DNA from: PALSA-612 sp963711315
Lineage (GTDB): Bacteria; Actinomycetota; Thermoleophilia; Gaiellales; Gaiellaceae
Assembly (NCBI GenBank): GCA_963711315.1
Contig: CAVQDQ010000003.1
Span: 62,001-126,000, forward strand
Direction: 5' to 3'
Length of the DNA stretch: 64,000 nucleotides
Below are positions 45,792-55,244 of the stretch, one piece after another; the stretch's first letter is position 1; every line of letters begins with the position of its first letter. The notes beneath the pieces were generated by a model. The model worked only from the letters and a program-made list of their open reading frames with translations, had not been told where the DNA came from and did not search any database. A program made the translations under genes and the position numbers.

Positions 45792-45830
45792 ACGGTCCGG
45801 TTCGCCCGCGGCCGCACGCTTCCTTCACAG

Positions 45831-47238
45831 TCAGGAAGCGACCTCCACCTTGATCACGTTCGTCGACCCGGGGACGTTCACGTGCGTGCCGGCCGTGATC
45901 ACGACCCGATCACCTTGCTCGATGTGCCCGGTGCCGCGGGCCGCTGCGAGCGACTCGCTCCACAACTCCTCGACGTCGGCGCACTCGGGTATGACGAGCG
46001 GGCATGACGCCCCACTCCAGAGCAAGCCGCCTGGCGACGCTGTCGTGATGCACGATCGCCACCACCGGACGCCGCGGGCGAAGCCGCGCCATCGCAGATG
46101 CACTCCCTCCGGTGAACGTGGGCACGACGAGCGCGGCCGCGTGCAGCGCTTCGGCGATGTCGCAGGCGGCGTTCGAGATCGCCTCGCCGACCGTCGGCTC
46201 ATCCCCTGCGCTCGGCAGCTCGTGCCGGTGGCCGAGGCTCGGCTCGACCGCCCGCGCAATGGTGTCCATCGTCGCCACTGCCTCCACGGGATACTCGCCG
46301 ATGGCTGTCTCCTCCGACAGCATGAGCGCCGACGTGCCGTCGAGGACGGCGTTGGCGACGTCACTGGCCTCGGCGCGTGTTGGCTCCGGTGCGTGGAGCA
46401 TCGACTCGAGCATCTGTGTGGCGGTGATCACCGGCCGGCCACGCTCGAGCGCCATGAGGATCATCCGTTTCTGGAGCAGCGGTACCGCCGACGGGCCGAT
46501 CTCGACTCCGAGGTCACCACGGGCGACCATCACCGCGTCGGAGGCGTCCACGATCGGTCCCAGCGCATGCACGGCTTCGGCCTTTTCGATCTTGGCGATC
46601 ACGTGCGCGTGCGAGCCGGCCCGGTCGATGCGAGCCCGGAGGTCGCGCACGTCGTCAGGCGAGCGCACGAACGACAGCGCGACATAGTCCACGCCCAGGT
46701 CGAGCGCGAACGCGAGATCGCTGACGTCCTTCTCCGTCAACGACGGGATGGGGAGAGCCACGCCGGGCAAGTTCACGCCCTTGTGGCTTTCGACAGCTCC
46801 GCCGACCGCCACCGAGCAGACGGCACGGCCGTTGTCCACGCGCTCGACGTGCAGGCGGACGTGGCCGTCGTCGATCAGCACGTCGTGGCCGGCTTCGAGC
46901 ACCTCGCCCACGACCGGCGGAGCGACCGGTAGGTCGACCTCAGAGCCCTGCGAGCCGACGAGGACCTGTTCACCTTTCGCAACGGTCACGGGCGCCGCGA
47001 GATCTCCGATGCGCAGCTTCGGGCCCTGCAAGTCGGCGATCAGCGCCAGGGGGCGGCCGTTCTCACGCTCCACGCCCCGCACGGCTCCCGCCCACTCGGC
47101 GTGCTGAGCCTGCGTGCCGTGCGAGAAGTTGAGCCGGATGGCGTCTACTCCGGCAGCCACGAGCTCGTCGATGCGGCCCGCCGAGGCAGGCCCGAGCGTG
47201 GCGACGATCTTCGTCCGGCGTGCTACCTGGACGGGCAT
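45831..47238 (-). pseudogene. pyk: Pyruvate kinase, one frameshift near the 3' end
   Basis: Glycolytic enzyme making ATP and pyruvate from phosphoenolpyruvate. ATG 47238 begins RRTKIVATLGPAS; DAIRLNFSHG, the metal site MVARGDLGVEIG and ITATQMLESML are present, all in one frame to about 46010. One extra C in GCCCGC near 46005 shifts the frame; correct sense resumes as PLVIPECADVEELW ... VNVPGSTNVIKV and ends at 45831. About 468 residues if repaired. A core enzyme, so the indel is probably a sequence error. A TACGCT box lies seven bases before the ATG. Confidence 0.92.
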
Positions 47239-47245
47239 CCCGCCC

Positions 47246-47251
47246 AGCGTA
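47246..47251 (-). promoter_or_regulatory. -10 box (TACGCT) for leaderless pyk
   Basis: TACGCT is seven bases before the ATG at 47238, downstream of the enolase-tail remnant. Confidence 0.5.
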
Positions 47252-47267
47252 TCGTGGCGTACGAGCG

Positions 47268-47353
47268 CTACCGGTGAAAGCGTGGAAAGGCGTCCCAACC
47301 GGGATAGACGGCGCGATCGCCAAGCTCTTCCTCGATGCGCAGCAGCGGGTTCA
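47268..47353 (-). pseudogene. Duplicated 3' tail of enolase
   Basis: This piece reads NPLLRIEEELGDRAVYPGW then DAFPRFHR and a stop, nearly identical to the last residues of eno (NQLLRIEEELGDRAVYPGW then DAFPRFGR). Bases 47290-47351 match 47414-47475 with four mismatches in 62. It is a recent partial duplication lying between the eno hairpin and pyk. It has no start codon of its own and is probably not translated. Confidence 0.88.
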
Positions 47354-47354
47354 A

Positions 47355-47381
47355 CACGGGGGAACCCCTGGTTCCCCCGTG
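47355..47381 (-). terminator. Perfect 12-bp hairpin after eno
   Basis: CACGGGGGAACC, three-base loop, GGTTCCCCCGTG, ten bases past the eno stop. The stem is very stable but only TTG follows, so it may be a terminator without a long U-run or an mRNA 3' protection element. Confidence 0.6.
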
Positions 47382-47391
47382 GGCCCCCTCC

Positions 47392-48666
47392 TCAGCGGCC
47401 GAACCTCGGGAACGCGTCCCAGCCCGGATAGACGGCGCGATCGCCGAGCTCTTCCTCGATGCGCAGCAGCTGGTTGTACTTCGCTACGCGATCCGACCGC
47501 GAAGGCGCGCCCGTCTTGATCTGGCCCGCGTTGGTCGCGACGGCGACGTCCGCGATCGTCGTGTCCTCGGTCTCCCCGGAACGGTGTGAGATGACGGTGG
47601 CGTAGCCGGCTTGTCGCGCAAGCTCGATCGTCTCCAGCGTCTCGGTCAGCGTGCCGATCTGGTTGAGCTTCACGAGGATGGCGTTGGCGACGCCCTCGTC
47701 GATTCCCCGCCGCAGGCGGTCGACATTCGTGACGAAGAGATCGTCGCCCACGAGTTGGAGCCGGTCGCCGCTCCGCTCCGTCAGCTCGCGCCACGACTCC
47801 CATTCGTCCTCGGCCAGCGCATCCTCGATGGACACGATCGGATACTGCGCCGCGAGCTCGATCCAGTACGCCACCATCGCCTCCCGATCCAGCTGACGGC
47901 CTTCGAACCGGTAGGCGCCGTCGCTCCAGAACTCCGTTGCGGCGGGATCGAGCGCGATCGCCACTCGGTCGGCGTGGCCGGCGCGCTGGGCGGCGGCCAG
48001 CACGGCCTCGATCGCCTGCTCGCTGGAAGGGAGGTCGGGAGCGAAGCCGCCCTCGTCGCCGACCCCCGTGGCCAGCCCGCGCTCGTGCAGCAGGCCTTTC
48101 AGCGCGTGAAACACCTCGGCGCCGACCTGGAGAGCCTCGGCAAACGATGGTGCACCGGCGGGCACGACCATGAACTCCTGGAAGTCGAGAGAGTTCTGCG
48201 CGTGTACGCCACCGTTGACGACATTCAGCATCGGTACCGGCAAGACGACCGCGTCGTCTCCGCCAAGCCAGCGGAAGAGGGAAACGCCGGCGTCGGCTGC
48301 TGCCGCTTTGGCAACGGCCAGTGACACGCCGAGCAGCGCGTTTGCCCCGAGGTTGCTCTTGTTCGGCGAGCCGTCCAGCTCCAGGAGGCGCTCGTCCAGC
48401 GCTGCCTGGTCGGCGGCAGCCAGCCCCTTGACGGCCGGCCCGATCACCTCGACGACGTTCTTCACGGCACGCAGGACGCCCTTGCCTCCGAACACCTCTG
48501 GGTCCCCGTCACGCAGCTCGACGGCCTCGTGCACGCCGGTCGAAGCGCCGGAGGGAACCGCCGCGCGCCCGAACGCGCCGGAAGCCAGCGTGACCTCGAC
48601 CTCCACCGTGGGGTTGCCGCGAGAGTCGAGGACCTGCCGCGCCCACACGCGCTCGATGGCGCTCAC
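47392..48666 (-). CDS. eno: Enolase
   Basis: Interconverts 2-phosphoglycerate and phosphoenolpyruvate; 424 residues. The N-terminus ARQVLDSRGNPTVEVEV, the metal aspartate in SIEDALAEDEW, the catalytic lysine region NAILVKLNQIGTLTETL, and YATVISHRSGETEDTTIADVAVA are all present. The GTG at 48666 overlaps the mazG stop (GTGA). Its last 62 bases are duplicated downstream, beyond a hairpin. Confidence 0.96.
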   Translation of the reverse strand: MSAIERVWARQVLDSRGNPTVEVEVTLASGAFGRAAVPSGASTGVHEAVELRDGDPEVFGGKGVLRAVKNVVEVIGPAVKGLAAADQAALDERLLELDGSPNKSNLGANALLGVSLAVAKAAAADAGVSLFRWLGGDDAVVLPVPMLNVVNGGVHAQNSLDFQEFMVVPAGAPSFAEALQVGAEVFHALKGLLHERGLATGVGDEGGFAPDLPSSEQAIEAVLAAAQRAGHADRVAIALDPAATEFWSDGAYRFEGRQLDREAMVAYWIELAAQYPIVSIEDALAEDEWESWRELTERSGDRLQLVGDDLFVTNVDRLRRGIDEGVANAILVKLNQIGTLTETLETIELARQAGYATVISHRSGETEDTTIADVAVATNAGQIKTGAPSRSDRVAKYNQLLRIEEELGDRAVYPGWDAFPRFGR

Positions 48667-49460
48667 GCCAGCTCGGCCTTCGCAGCCTCGTAGTAGCGCT
48701 GCTGATCGACGAGCGAGAGCTGAGACCACACGTCGCCGGATTCGGCCGCCAATGCGGCGGCACGCTCCACCCGCGACACGAACTTCCTGGCCGTGCCCCG
48801 CAGCGCAAGCTCAGCGTCGACGTTCAGTTGCTGTGCAACGCCAACCGCGAGGAAGAGCACGTCTCCGAGCTCGTCCACGACCCTGGGATCGGGCTCCGTC
48901 TCCGGCTCCGGCACGCCGGTGCGCCGCAACTCCTCCCGCAACTCGTCGAGCTCCTGCTCGAGGCGCTCGACGCGGGCGTCGAGATCGGGGAACGCGAAGC
49001 CCGTCGACGCCGCCCGCCGCTGCACCTTGCGAGCATAGAGCAACGCCGGGAGCGTCTCGGGGACGTCGTGGAAGACGCCGCTGCGCCCTTCCTGGGTGGT
49101 CTTCAGCTCCTCCCAGCGATGCTTCACGGCACCGGGTGAGCCAGGTGGCGCGGCGTCGCCGAAGACGTGCGGATGGCGTCGGACGAGCTTTTCGTGAGCG
49201 TTCCGCGCGACCGTCTCCAGATCGCCCGCGCCTCGCTCGGCGAGCAGCAGGGACAGGAAGAACGTCTGGTAGAGGAGATCGCCGAGCTCGTCGACGAGCT
49301 TCTCATCGTCGTCGGCCATTGCCGCATCCGCGACTTCGTAGGCCTCCTCGACCGTATGCGGGACGATCGTGCGCGTGGTTTGCTCCGCGTCCCACGGACA
49401 CTCGCGGCGGAGCTGTGCCGTCAGCTCCTGCAGGTCGCCGAGCGCCTGCTCGAGGCTCAA
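48663..49460 (-). CDS. mazG: MazG nucleoside triphosphate pyrophosphohydrolase
   Basis: A 265-residue two-domain MazG that hydrolyses non-canonical NTPs. Domain one has CPWDAEQTTRTIVPHTVEEAYEV and DEKLVDELGDLLYQTFF (EExxE...ExxD metal site). Domain two has RVVDELGDVLFLAVGVA. TTG 49460 is the most likely start because it overlaps the stop of the PpiC gene as TTGA and begins LSLEQALGDLQELTAQLR. Codon overlaps tie ppiC, mazG and eno together. Confidence 0.9.
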   Translation of the reverse strand: MSLEQALGDLQELTAQLRRECPWDAEQTTRTIVPHTVEEAYEVADAAMADDDEKLVDELGDLLYQTFFLSLLLAERGAGDLETVARNAHEKLVRRHPHVFGDAAPPGSPGAVKHRWEELKTTQEGRSGVFHDVPETLPALLYARKVQRRAASTGFAFPDLDARVERLEQELDELREELRRTGVPEPETEPDPRVVDELGDVLFLAVGVAQQLNVDAELALRGTARKFVSRVERAAALAAESGDVWSQLSLVDQQRYYEAAKAELA

Positions 49461-50491
49461 CCTGTTGAAGTCGTGCTCGGAGCGGTCTCGGTAGCCGGCG
49501 GCGCGAGCCCGGTGGCGTACGTGATCTTGTCCTTGTACTCCTTCTTCAGGTCGTCGAGCCACTTCGTGACCGCTTCCGACTTCTTCTGCCCGAGCAGCGT
49601 GTCCGAGATGGTCTTCCGGACCGACTTCAGAGGGGTCGGGACGCCGGGCTTCTCCGCTGTCAGCGCCTGGATGATGTGCCAGCCGTACTGGGTCTTGACC
49701 GGCTGTGAGAGCTCGCCGACCTTCAGTGCGAAGGCGACCTTGTCGAATTCAGCCACCGTCTGGCCACGCTGAATCGTGAGCTTGCCGCCGGTCTTGTTGG
49801 AGCCAGGATCCGTCGAGTACTTCTTGGCCAGGGCGGCGAAGTCGGCACCGTTCTTGAGCCGCCCGTAGAGGTCGTCTGCAAGGGCCTTGGAGCTGACGAG
49901 GATGTGGCGCACGTCGCGCGAGGGCTTCTGTGAATGGAACTGGGGGTTCGAGGCGTAGTACGCCTGGATCTCGGCAGGCGTGACCTTCACGGCGTTGCCG
50001 ACCTTCGCGAAGATCTTCTCGGAGACCAGCGTCGCGCGGAGCTCGTCGCGCACCTGCTCGTCCGTGATGCCCTGCTTCTCGAGCGAGTTCTCGTATTTCT
50101 TCTGGCTACCGCCGAAGAACTGCGTCAGCACCCGCTTGACCCGCTCGTCGACCTCGTCGTCCGAGACCGAGATGCCCAGTTCCTTCGCCTTCTGCTGGAA
50201 CTGCACGCGCTGGACGAGGAACTGCAGCGCGTTCTGCCGGAACGCCTGGTACTCCTGAGAGCCGGCCGCGGGGATCTTCTGACCCTGGGCCTTCAGCCTC
50301 GACTCCGCCTGTGCGATCACTTCGTCGAGTTGCGTCTGCGTGATCTCCTCGCCGGCCACTTTGGCGGCGACTCCGGAGGCCAAGGAGCCGCCCGCACCGC
50401 CGCCGCCTCCGCCACAGCCGACGGCAGCAAGCGACAGCGTCATGATGGCGACGGCCGCCGATGCAAGTACTGGAATTCGCTGGGCGATCAT
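49457..50491 (-). CDS. PpiC/SurA-like peptidyl-prolyl isomerase lipoprotein
   Basis: A 344-residue exported folding factor. Signal peptide with lipobox-like LAAVGC (residues 21-26), a poly-Gly stretch, a SurA-type N-terminal chaperone region (QNALQFLVQRVQFQQKAKEL), and a parvulin domain (SRDVRHILVSSKALADDLY ... KTQYGWHIIQALT). It is 13 bases after mfd and overlaps mazG. Similar PrsA/SurA-like proteins assist secreted protein folding outside the membrane. Confidence 0.88.
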   Translation of the reverse strand: MIAQRIPVLASAAVAIMTLSLAAVGCGGGGGGAGGSLASGVAAKVAGEEITQTQLDEVIAQAESRLKAQGQKIPAAGSQEYQAFRQNALQFLVQRVQFQQKAKELGISVSDDEVDERVKRVLTQFFGGSQKKYENSLEKQGITDEQVRDELRATLVSEKIFAKVGNAVKVTPAEIQAYYASNPQFHSQKPSRDVRHILVSSKALADDLYGRLKNGADFAALAKKYSTDPGSNKTGGKLTIQRGQTVAEFDKVAFALKVGELSQPVKTQYGWHIIQALTAEKPGVPTPLKSVRKTISDTLLGQKKSEAVTKWLDDLKKEYKDKITYATGLAPPATETAPSTTSTG

Positions 50492-50504
50492 GGAAAAAGC
50501 GCCT

Positions 50505-53500
50505 TCAAGCTGCCCGGCGCATGTCGAGAATAGCAGCGAGCGCGGGTAGTCCTCCGCGGAACCCGTCGCTCCGCATGGCGAGCTCGCGCTTGTCGTTCGT
50601 GTAGACCGCCGACGCGACGCTCTCGCGAATCTCGCGAACGTCGTCTGCGCCGAGCAGGAGCGGGCCGACGGTCAGGCGGCCGTTGCGGAACACGGCGTAA
50701 TCGGCTCCCAGCTCCGCGAGCTTCAGCCGTGCCTCCTGCAGCGCGAAGAGGTTCTCGACAGGCTCCGGCGGGGCTCCGTACCGATCCTCGACAGAAGCGT
50801 GCAGCTCCCTCAGCTCGTCCTCCGTCGCTGCGAGCGCGAGCCGCCGATGGAGGTCGATCTTCAGGGCTTCCGATTCGACGTAGTCGGCCGGGACGTATGC
50901 GTCGATGCGCGCATCGATGCGAATCGGTCGCGGCATCACGCGCCGGCCGCCGGCCAGCTCGGCGACCGCCTCGTTGAGCAGGTCGACGTACAGCTCGAAG
51001 CCGACGGCCGCAACGTGGCCGGACTGCTCGCGGCCGAGCAACTCACCCGCACCGCGAATCTCGAGATCGCGCATCGCGATCGCGAAGCCTGATCCCAGCT
51101 CGGTGTGATCCGCGAGCGTCGACAGCCTCGCGCGCGCCTCCAGCGACAGCTCCATAGCGTCGGGATAGAGCAGATACGCGTGCGCCGGGACATCGGAACG
51201 ACCCACGCGCCCGCGGATCTGGTACAGCTGGGCCAGCCCGAGCACGTCGGCCCGCTCGACCACGAGCGTGTTTGCCTGAGGGATGTCGAGACCCGATTCG
51301 ATGATCGTCGTCGACACGAGCACGTCGGCGTCACCGCGCAGGAACTTCATCATCTGCTCCTCGAGCTCACGCTCGGGCATCTGGCCGTGGGCGATGAGCA
51401 GCCGTAAGTCCGGGCACAGCGCGGCGAGCTTCTCCGCGGCCTCATCGATCGTCTCCACGCGGTTGTGGAGGTAGAACGACTGGCCTCCGCGCTCCGTCTC
51501 GCGCTCCAGTGCATGCTTCACGAGCTCTTCGTCGAGCTCTCCGACATATGTTCGGATCGGGCGCCGCCCCTCGGGCGGCGTTTCGATCATCGAGATGTCG
51601 CGAAGCCCGGCCAGTGACATGTGCAGCGTCCGCGGAATCGGCGTCGCGGTCAGCGACAGCACGTCGACCTCGAGGCGCAACTGGCGCAGAAGCTCCTTCT
51701 GGGCGACACCGAAGCGCTGTTCCTCGTCCACGACGACGAGCCCGAGATTCTGGGGCACGACATCCCGCGAGAGGACGCGGTGAGTCCCGATGAGCACGTC
51801 CACCTTTCCGGAGGCGAATTCGGCGAGCGCTTGCTTCACCTCCGCCGGCCGGCGGAACCGCGAGATCATTTCGACCGTGACCGGAAAGTCTCCGTAGCGC
51901 TCGCGGAAGGTGTTCCAGTGCTGCTGCGCGAGCACCGTGGTCGGGGCAAGCACGAGCGTCTGCCTCCCGTTCAGGGCCACTGCGAAGGCTGCGCGTACAG
52001 CGATCTCCGTCTTGCCGAAGCCGACGTCGCCACAGACGAGGCGGTCCATCGGTCTTGCCGACTCGAGGTCCTCTTTCACGGCCTCGATCGCCTCCAGCTG
52101 GTCGGGCGTCTCGCGGTACGGGAACGACGCCTCCAGCCGTTCCAGCCAGTCGCTCGAGAGGTCGAAGCTGACACCGGCGGCATGCTCGCGCTGCGCGTAC
52201 AGCGCCAGCAGCTCTCCCGCCAGCTCGCGGGCCGCATGGCCGGCACGAGTCTTGACGAGCTGCCAGGCACGTCCCCCGAGCTTCGAGAGCGTGGGCTGGC
52301 GCCCGTCGGCACCGACGTACCGGGACACCTTGCCCACCTGGTCGTGCGGCACGTACAGACGGTCCTCTCCGCGGAACGCGAGCAGCAGATAGTCGCGCGT
52401 GATCCCCCCGACCGTCTGCGTCTCGAAGCCGAGCAGCTGGCCAACGCCGTGGTCCTCGTGGACGACGTAGTCACCCGTTCGCAGGTCGGCGAACGACCGC
52501 AGCGCCCGCGCGACGCGCGTCTGGCGCGGCGCCCGCCTGCGGAAGACCTGCGCCTCGGGCACGAGCGCGATACCGAGGTCACGCCAGACGAAGCCCCTGC
52601 GGGCCGGCGACACCGCGAACAGCAGTGCTCCGTCGGTGGGGAGTGCTCCTCCCGGCTCGAGCACCTGTGCGTCGGCCCGGCGCAGCAGACGCTGCGTGCG
52701 GAGCGCGTCTCCGCGATGGGGGAACGAGACGACCACGCGAAGGCCCGACCGGACGAGCGCATTCAGCTCGCGCTCGGCCTCCGCGAGACCTCTGGCGGCG
52801 AGCGCCGGCCGCTGCGCTTCGAAGGCGAGTGGTTGGCCGCTCGGCAGTGGATCGAGCGCAGCCCCACTCACTGTCAGGTCGAGCCCAAGCTCATCGCTCC
52901 ACACCTCCCGGACCTCTGCCGGTCTCCAGACGAGGTCGGCTGTCGCGGCAAAGCCTCCTGCCACGGGTTCCTCTTCGGCGACGTCGGGAAGGTCGGCTCT
53001 GCGCTCCGCCGCCGGAAAGATCGTCGCCTGCTCGAGGTCGTAGAGCGCCCGCTGCGTAAAGGCCGAGAAGGCGCGGATCCCTTCGACGACATCGCCGAAG
53101 AACTCGATGCGGATGGGCTCGCGGCCCGTCGTGCCGTAGATGTCGAGAATTCCTCCGCGAACTGCGATCTGCCCACGCTCGTCCACTCGCTCGACGCGCT
53201 CGTAGCCAGCGACTACAAGCTCCTCGGTCAGCACCTCCAGCCCTCTCGCCGCTCCCACGGCGATCTCCACCGGCGCCGGCCGCGCGTCCGGCGGAGGCAG
53301 GCCCTCCGCTGCGGCAGTCGCCGAGATGCATACGAGCCCATCGTTCGCCAGCACCGAGAGGGCGCGCAGACGCTCGCCGACGAGGTGAGGCGGCACACGG
53401 AGGCCCGACTCCGCCGTGACTCCGCGTCCCGGCATGAATGCCACCGAGTCGGCACCGGCGAACCAGGCCGCCGCCTCCGCTGCGTCTCGCGCGTCCTCGT

Positions 53501-53678
53501 CGTCCGGTAGCAAGCAGAGGAGCCTGCGGCCGAGGCGTGCGTGCAGCGCGGCCAGGAGCAGCGGCAGGGCGGGCTCGGAGACGCGGGCGCTGGTCTCCGG
53601 AAGCGCCGACGCGAGCGCGTGGAGCTCCTCGCTATCGGCGAGTACAGCGAGGAGCGGGTGCAGTGTTGGCCGGTCCAT
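50505..53678 (-). CDS. mfd: Transcription-repair coupling factor
   Basis: A 1057-residue ATPase that removes stalled RNA polymerase and recruits UvrA. The RNA-polymerase-interacting region includes DYVVHEDHGVGQLLGF. The RecG-like motor has GDVGFGKTEIAVRAA, LVVVDEEQRFGV and LTATPIPRTLHMSL. RGRVGRSDVPAHAYLLYP and the C-terminal TRCF domain follow. It is preceded by a TAGACT -10-like box at 53713-53718 and a 6-bp hairpin in the leader (53687-53704). It heads mfd - ppiC - mazG - eno. Confidence 0.95.
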   Translation of the reverse strand: MDRPTLHPLLAVLADSEELHALASALPETSARVSEPALPLLLAALHARLGRRLLCLLPDDEDARDAAEAAAWFAGADSVAFMPGRGVTAESGLRVPPHLVGERLRALSVLANDGLVCISATAAAEGLPPPDARPAPVEIAVGAARGLEVLTEELVVAGYERVERVDERGQIAVRGGILDIYGTTGREPIRIEFFGDVVEGIRAFSAFTQRALYDLEQATIFPAAERRADLPDVAEEEPVAGGFAATADLVWRPAEVREVWSDELGLDLTVSGAALDPLPSGQPLAFEAQRPALAARGLAEAERELNALVRSGLRVVVSFPHRGDALRTQRLLRRADAQVLEPGGALPTDGALLFAVSPARRGFVWRDLGIALVPEAQVFRRRAPRQTRVARALRSFADLRTGDYVVHEDHGVGQLLGFETQTVGGITRDYLLLAFRGEDRLYVPHDQVGKVSRYVGADGRQPTLSKLGGRAWQLVKTRAGHAARELAGELLALYAQREHAAGVSFDLSSDWLERLEASFPYRETPDQLEAIEAVKEDLESARPMDRLVCGDVGFGKTEIAVRAAFAVALNGRQTLVLAPTTVLAQQHWNTFRERYGDFPVTVEMISRFRRPAEVKQALAEFASGKVDVLIGTHRVLSRDVVPQNLGLVVVDEEQRFGVAQKELLRQLRLEVDVLSLTATPIPRTLHMSLAGLRDISMIETPPEGRRPIRTYVGELDEELVKHALERETERGGQSFYLHNRVETIDEAAEKLAALCPDLRLLIAHGQMPERELEEQMMKFLRGDADVLVSTTIIESGLDIPQANTLVVERADVLGLAQLYQIRGRVGRSDVPAHAYLLYPDAMELSLEARARLSTLADHTELGSGFAIAMRDLEIRGAGELLGREQSGHVAAVGFELYVDLLNEAVAELAGGRRVMPRPIRIDARIDAYVPADYVESEALKIDLHRRLALAATEDELRELHASVEDRYGAPPEPVENLFALQEARLKLAELGADYAVFRNGRLTVGPLLLGADDVREIRESVASAVYTNDKRELAMRSDGFRGGLPALAAILDMRRAA

Positions 53679-53870
53679 GACGAAAGGCGGGAAACGCGTC
53701 CCGCGGGAGGGTCAGTCTACTCGGCCGTGAACGGGTCTCCGCGGCGCGCATGCTCGCGCCTCCACCCTGTCCGATCCGGACATCACTCCGGGGCCACCAG
53801 CCTCCTCCCCGCTGCCGATACTAGTGGGCGAAGTCAGACTCGGGGGTGAAGACTCCGTGCCAACTCTGCG
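53679..53870 (-). other. Intergenic region between pth and mfd
   Basis: 192 bases without a gene. It contains a small hairpin GCGGGA-N6-TCCCGC at 53687-53704 in the mfd leader, a -10-like TAGACT at 53713-53718 (minus), and a short inverted repeat TGTCCG-ATC-CGGACA at 53768-53782 of unknown meaning. No terminator with a T-run is visible. Confidence 0.4.
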
Positions 53871-54464
53871 TCAGTTGAAGCTGCGCTGCGCAGCTTCGAG
53901 CCCCTCCAGCGCAACGGCCTCGACAGCATCCGCCGCCCGCGCGATCAGTCCCTCGACATCCGTCCCGGGAGGGAACGCCGACAGGACCCAGTCGGCTACG
54001 GGTCGCGGATCGCCGCGCTCCGGCCGACCGACGCCGATCCGCAGGCGCAGGAAGTCCTGGGTCTGCATCGCCTGCGCGATCGAGCGAAGACCGTTGTGGC
54101 CGCCCAAGCCACCGCCGCGCCGTGCCTGCAGCCGGCCTTCCTCGAGATCGACGTCGTCGTGAACGATCAGGACGGCCTCGGGCGGCACCTTGAAGAACGA
54201 CGTCGCCGCAGCGATCGAGCGCCCGGACTCGTTCATGTAAGTCTCGGGCTTCAGCAGCGCGACGCGCAACTCGCCCACGCGGATCTCCGAGAGTCGGCCT
54301 GAGAACTTCCCGCGAAACGTGCCGACGTGCCGCGCCGCGAGCTCGTCCATGACCAGCCAGCCAATGTTGTGCCGCGTGCGCCCGTACTGACCGCCCGGGT
54401 TGCCGAGCCCCGCCGCGAGCAGGTGGAGCGAAGACTCGGGCGCCCGCCGGCGCCGGAGGCGCAT
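53871..54464 (-). CDS. pth: Peptidyl-tRNA hydrolase
   Basis: Releases tRNA from stalled peptidyl-tRNA; 197 residues. Catalytic and substrate motifs are LAAGLGNPGGQYGRTRHNIG (Asn and His), KPETYMNESG, and VLIVHDDVDLEEGRLQ with the catalytic Asp. RGGGLGGHNGLRSI is also invariant. It starts 12 bases after rplY, the usual actinobacterial pairing. Confidence 0.95.
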   Translation of the reverse strand: MRLRRRRAPESSLHLLAAGLGNPGGQYGRTRHNIGWLVMDELAARHVGTFRGKFSGRLSEIRVGELRVALLKPETYMNESGRSIAAATSFFKVPPEAVLIVHDDVDLEEGRLQARRGGGLGGHNGLRSIAQAMQTQDFLRLRIGVGRPERGDPRPVADWVLSAFPPGTDVEGLIARAADAVEAVALEGLEAAQRSFN

Positions 54465-54475
54465 GAGGAGTGCTC

Positions 54476-55216
54476 TTAGCCCTCTGCGGGCTCGCCGGAC
54501 TCTTCGCCCGCGGGCGGCTCGCCTTCGGCGGCAGGCTCGGCACCGGCCTCGCCCTCGGCCTCTCCTTCGGCGGCCTCCTCGACCTCCTCGCCCTCCTCGG
54601 CCTCGAGCGCAGCCGCGGCCTCGGCCTCGGCGGCTTCGAGCTCGGCGGCGAGGCGCGGCGCAGAAACCGTTACGAGCACGTTCTCCGGGTCGTCGAGCAC
54701 GGTGACGTCGGCGGGAAGCACAAGGTCGGAGACGCGCAATGCGTCACCGATCTCGGACTGGCCGATGTCGAGCGAAAGGCGGTCGGGCATCTCGAGCGGC
54801 AGCGCCTCGACCGTCACCTCGCGCACGAGCTGCGTCAGCACGCCGCCAACCTTCACGCCGGGCGACTCGCCGACGAGCTCGACGCCGACCTGCGCGCTGA
54901 TCGGCTGGTCGAGCCGCACTTCATGCAGGTCGATGTGCGTGAGGTAGCCGCGAATCGGATCCTGTTGATAGTCCTTGACCACCGAAGCATGTGTCGTCTT
55001 CTGGTCGTCGAGCACGACGTCGAGGATCGCGTGCAGACCGTGCTGCCCGCCGAGCGCGCTCCGCAGCGTTCGCTCGGGAACCACGAAAGGATGCGGCTTC
55101 TTGCCACGCCCGTAGAGCACGCCGGGGATCAGGCCTTCCCGGCGCAGACGCCGAGAGTCGCGCGATCCCAGCGCGTTGCGCTGCTGTACCTCGAGACGTA
55201 CTCGCTCACCGGCCAC
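54476..55216 (-). CDS. rplY: Ribosomal protein bL25 (Ctc/TL5 type)
   Basis: A 5S-rRNA-binding ribosomal protein, long CTC form, 246 residues. The N-terminal L25 domain has LRREGLIPGVLYGRGKKPHP, then a beta domain (HIDLHEVRLDQPISAQVGVEL) and a low-complexity acidic Ala/Glu tail of about 60 residues. The GTG at 55216 lies eight bases after TACAAT. The upstream prs ends 28 bp before. Confidence 0.93.
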   Translation of the reverse strand: MAGERVRLEVQQRNALGSRDSRRLRREGLIPGVLYGRGKKPHPFVVPERTLRSALGGQHGLHAILDVVLDDQKTTHASVVKDYQQDPIRGYLTHIDLHEVRLDQPISAQVGVELVGESPGVKVGGVLTQLVREVTVEALPLEMPDRLSLDIGQSEIGDALRVSDLVLPADVTVLDDPENVLVTVSAPRLAAELEAAEAEAAAALEAEEGEEVEEAAEGEAEGEAGAEPAAEGEPPAGEESGEPAEG

Positions 55217-55224
55217 GGCCGCGG

Positions 55225-55230
55225 ATTGTA
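55225..55230 (-). promoter_or_regulatory. -10 box (TACAAT) for rplY-pth
   Basis: TACAAT lies eight bases before the GTG at 55216, so a leaderless or near-leaderless message is likely. Confidence 0.5.
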
Positions 55231-55244
55231 GCTATCCGCCCGTT

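Noticed and set aside
47355..47381. Eno hairpin as a riboswitch
   Set aside because: It is a simple perfect stem after a stop codon without conserved riboswitch elements; a terminator or mRNA-stability role is simpler.
51621..53510. Long plus-strand open frame opposite mfd
   Set aside because: Antisense shadow of mfd; composition is not protein-like and no domain is recognisable.
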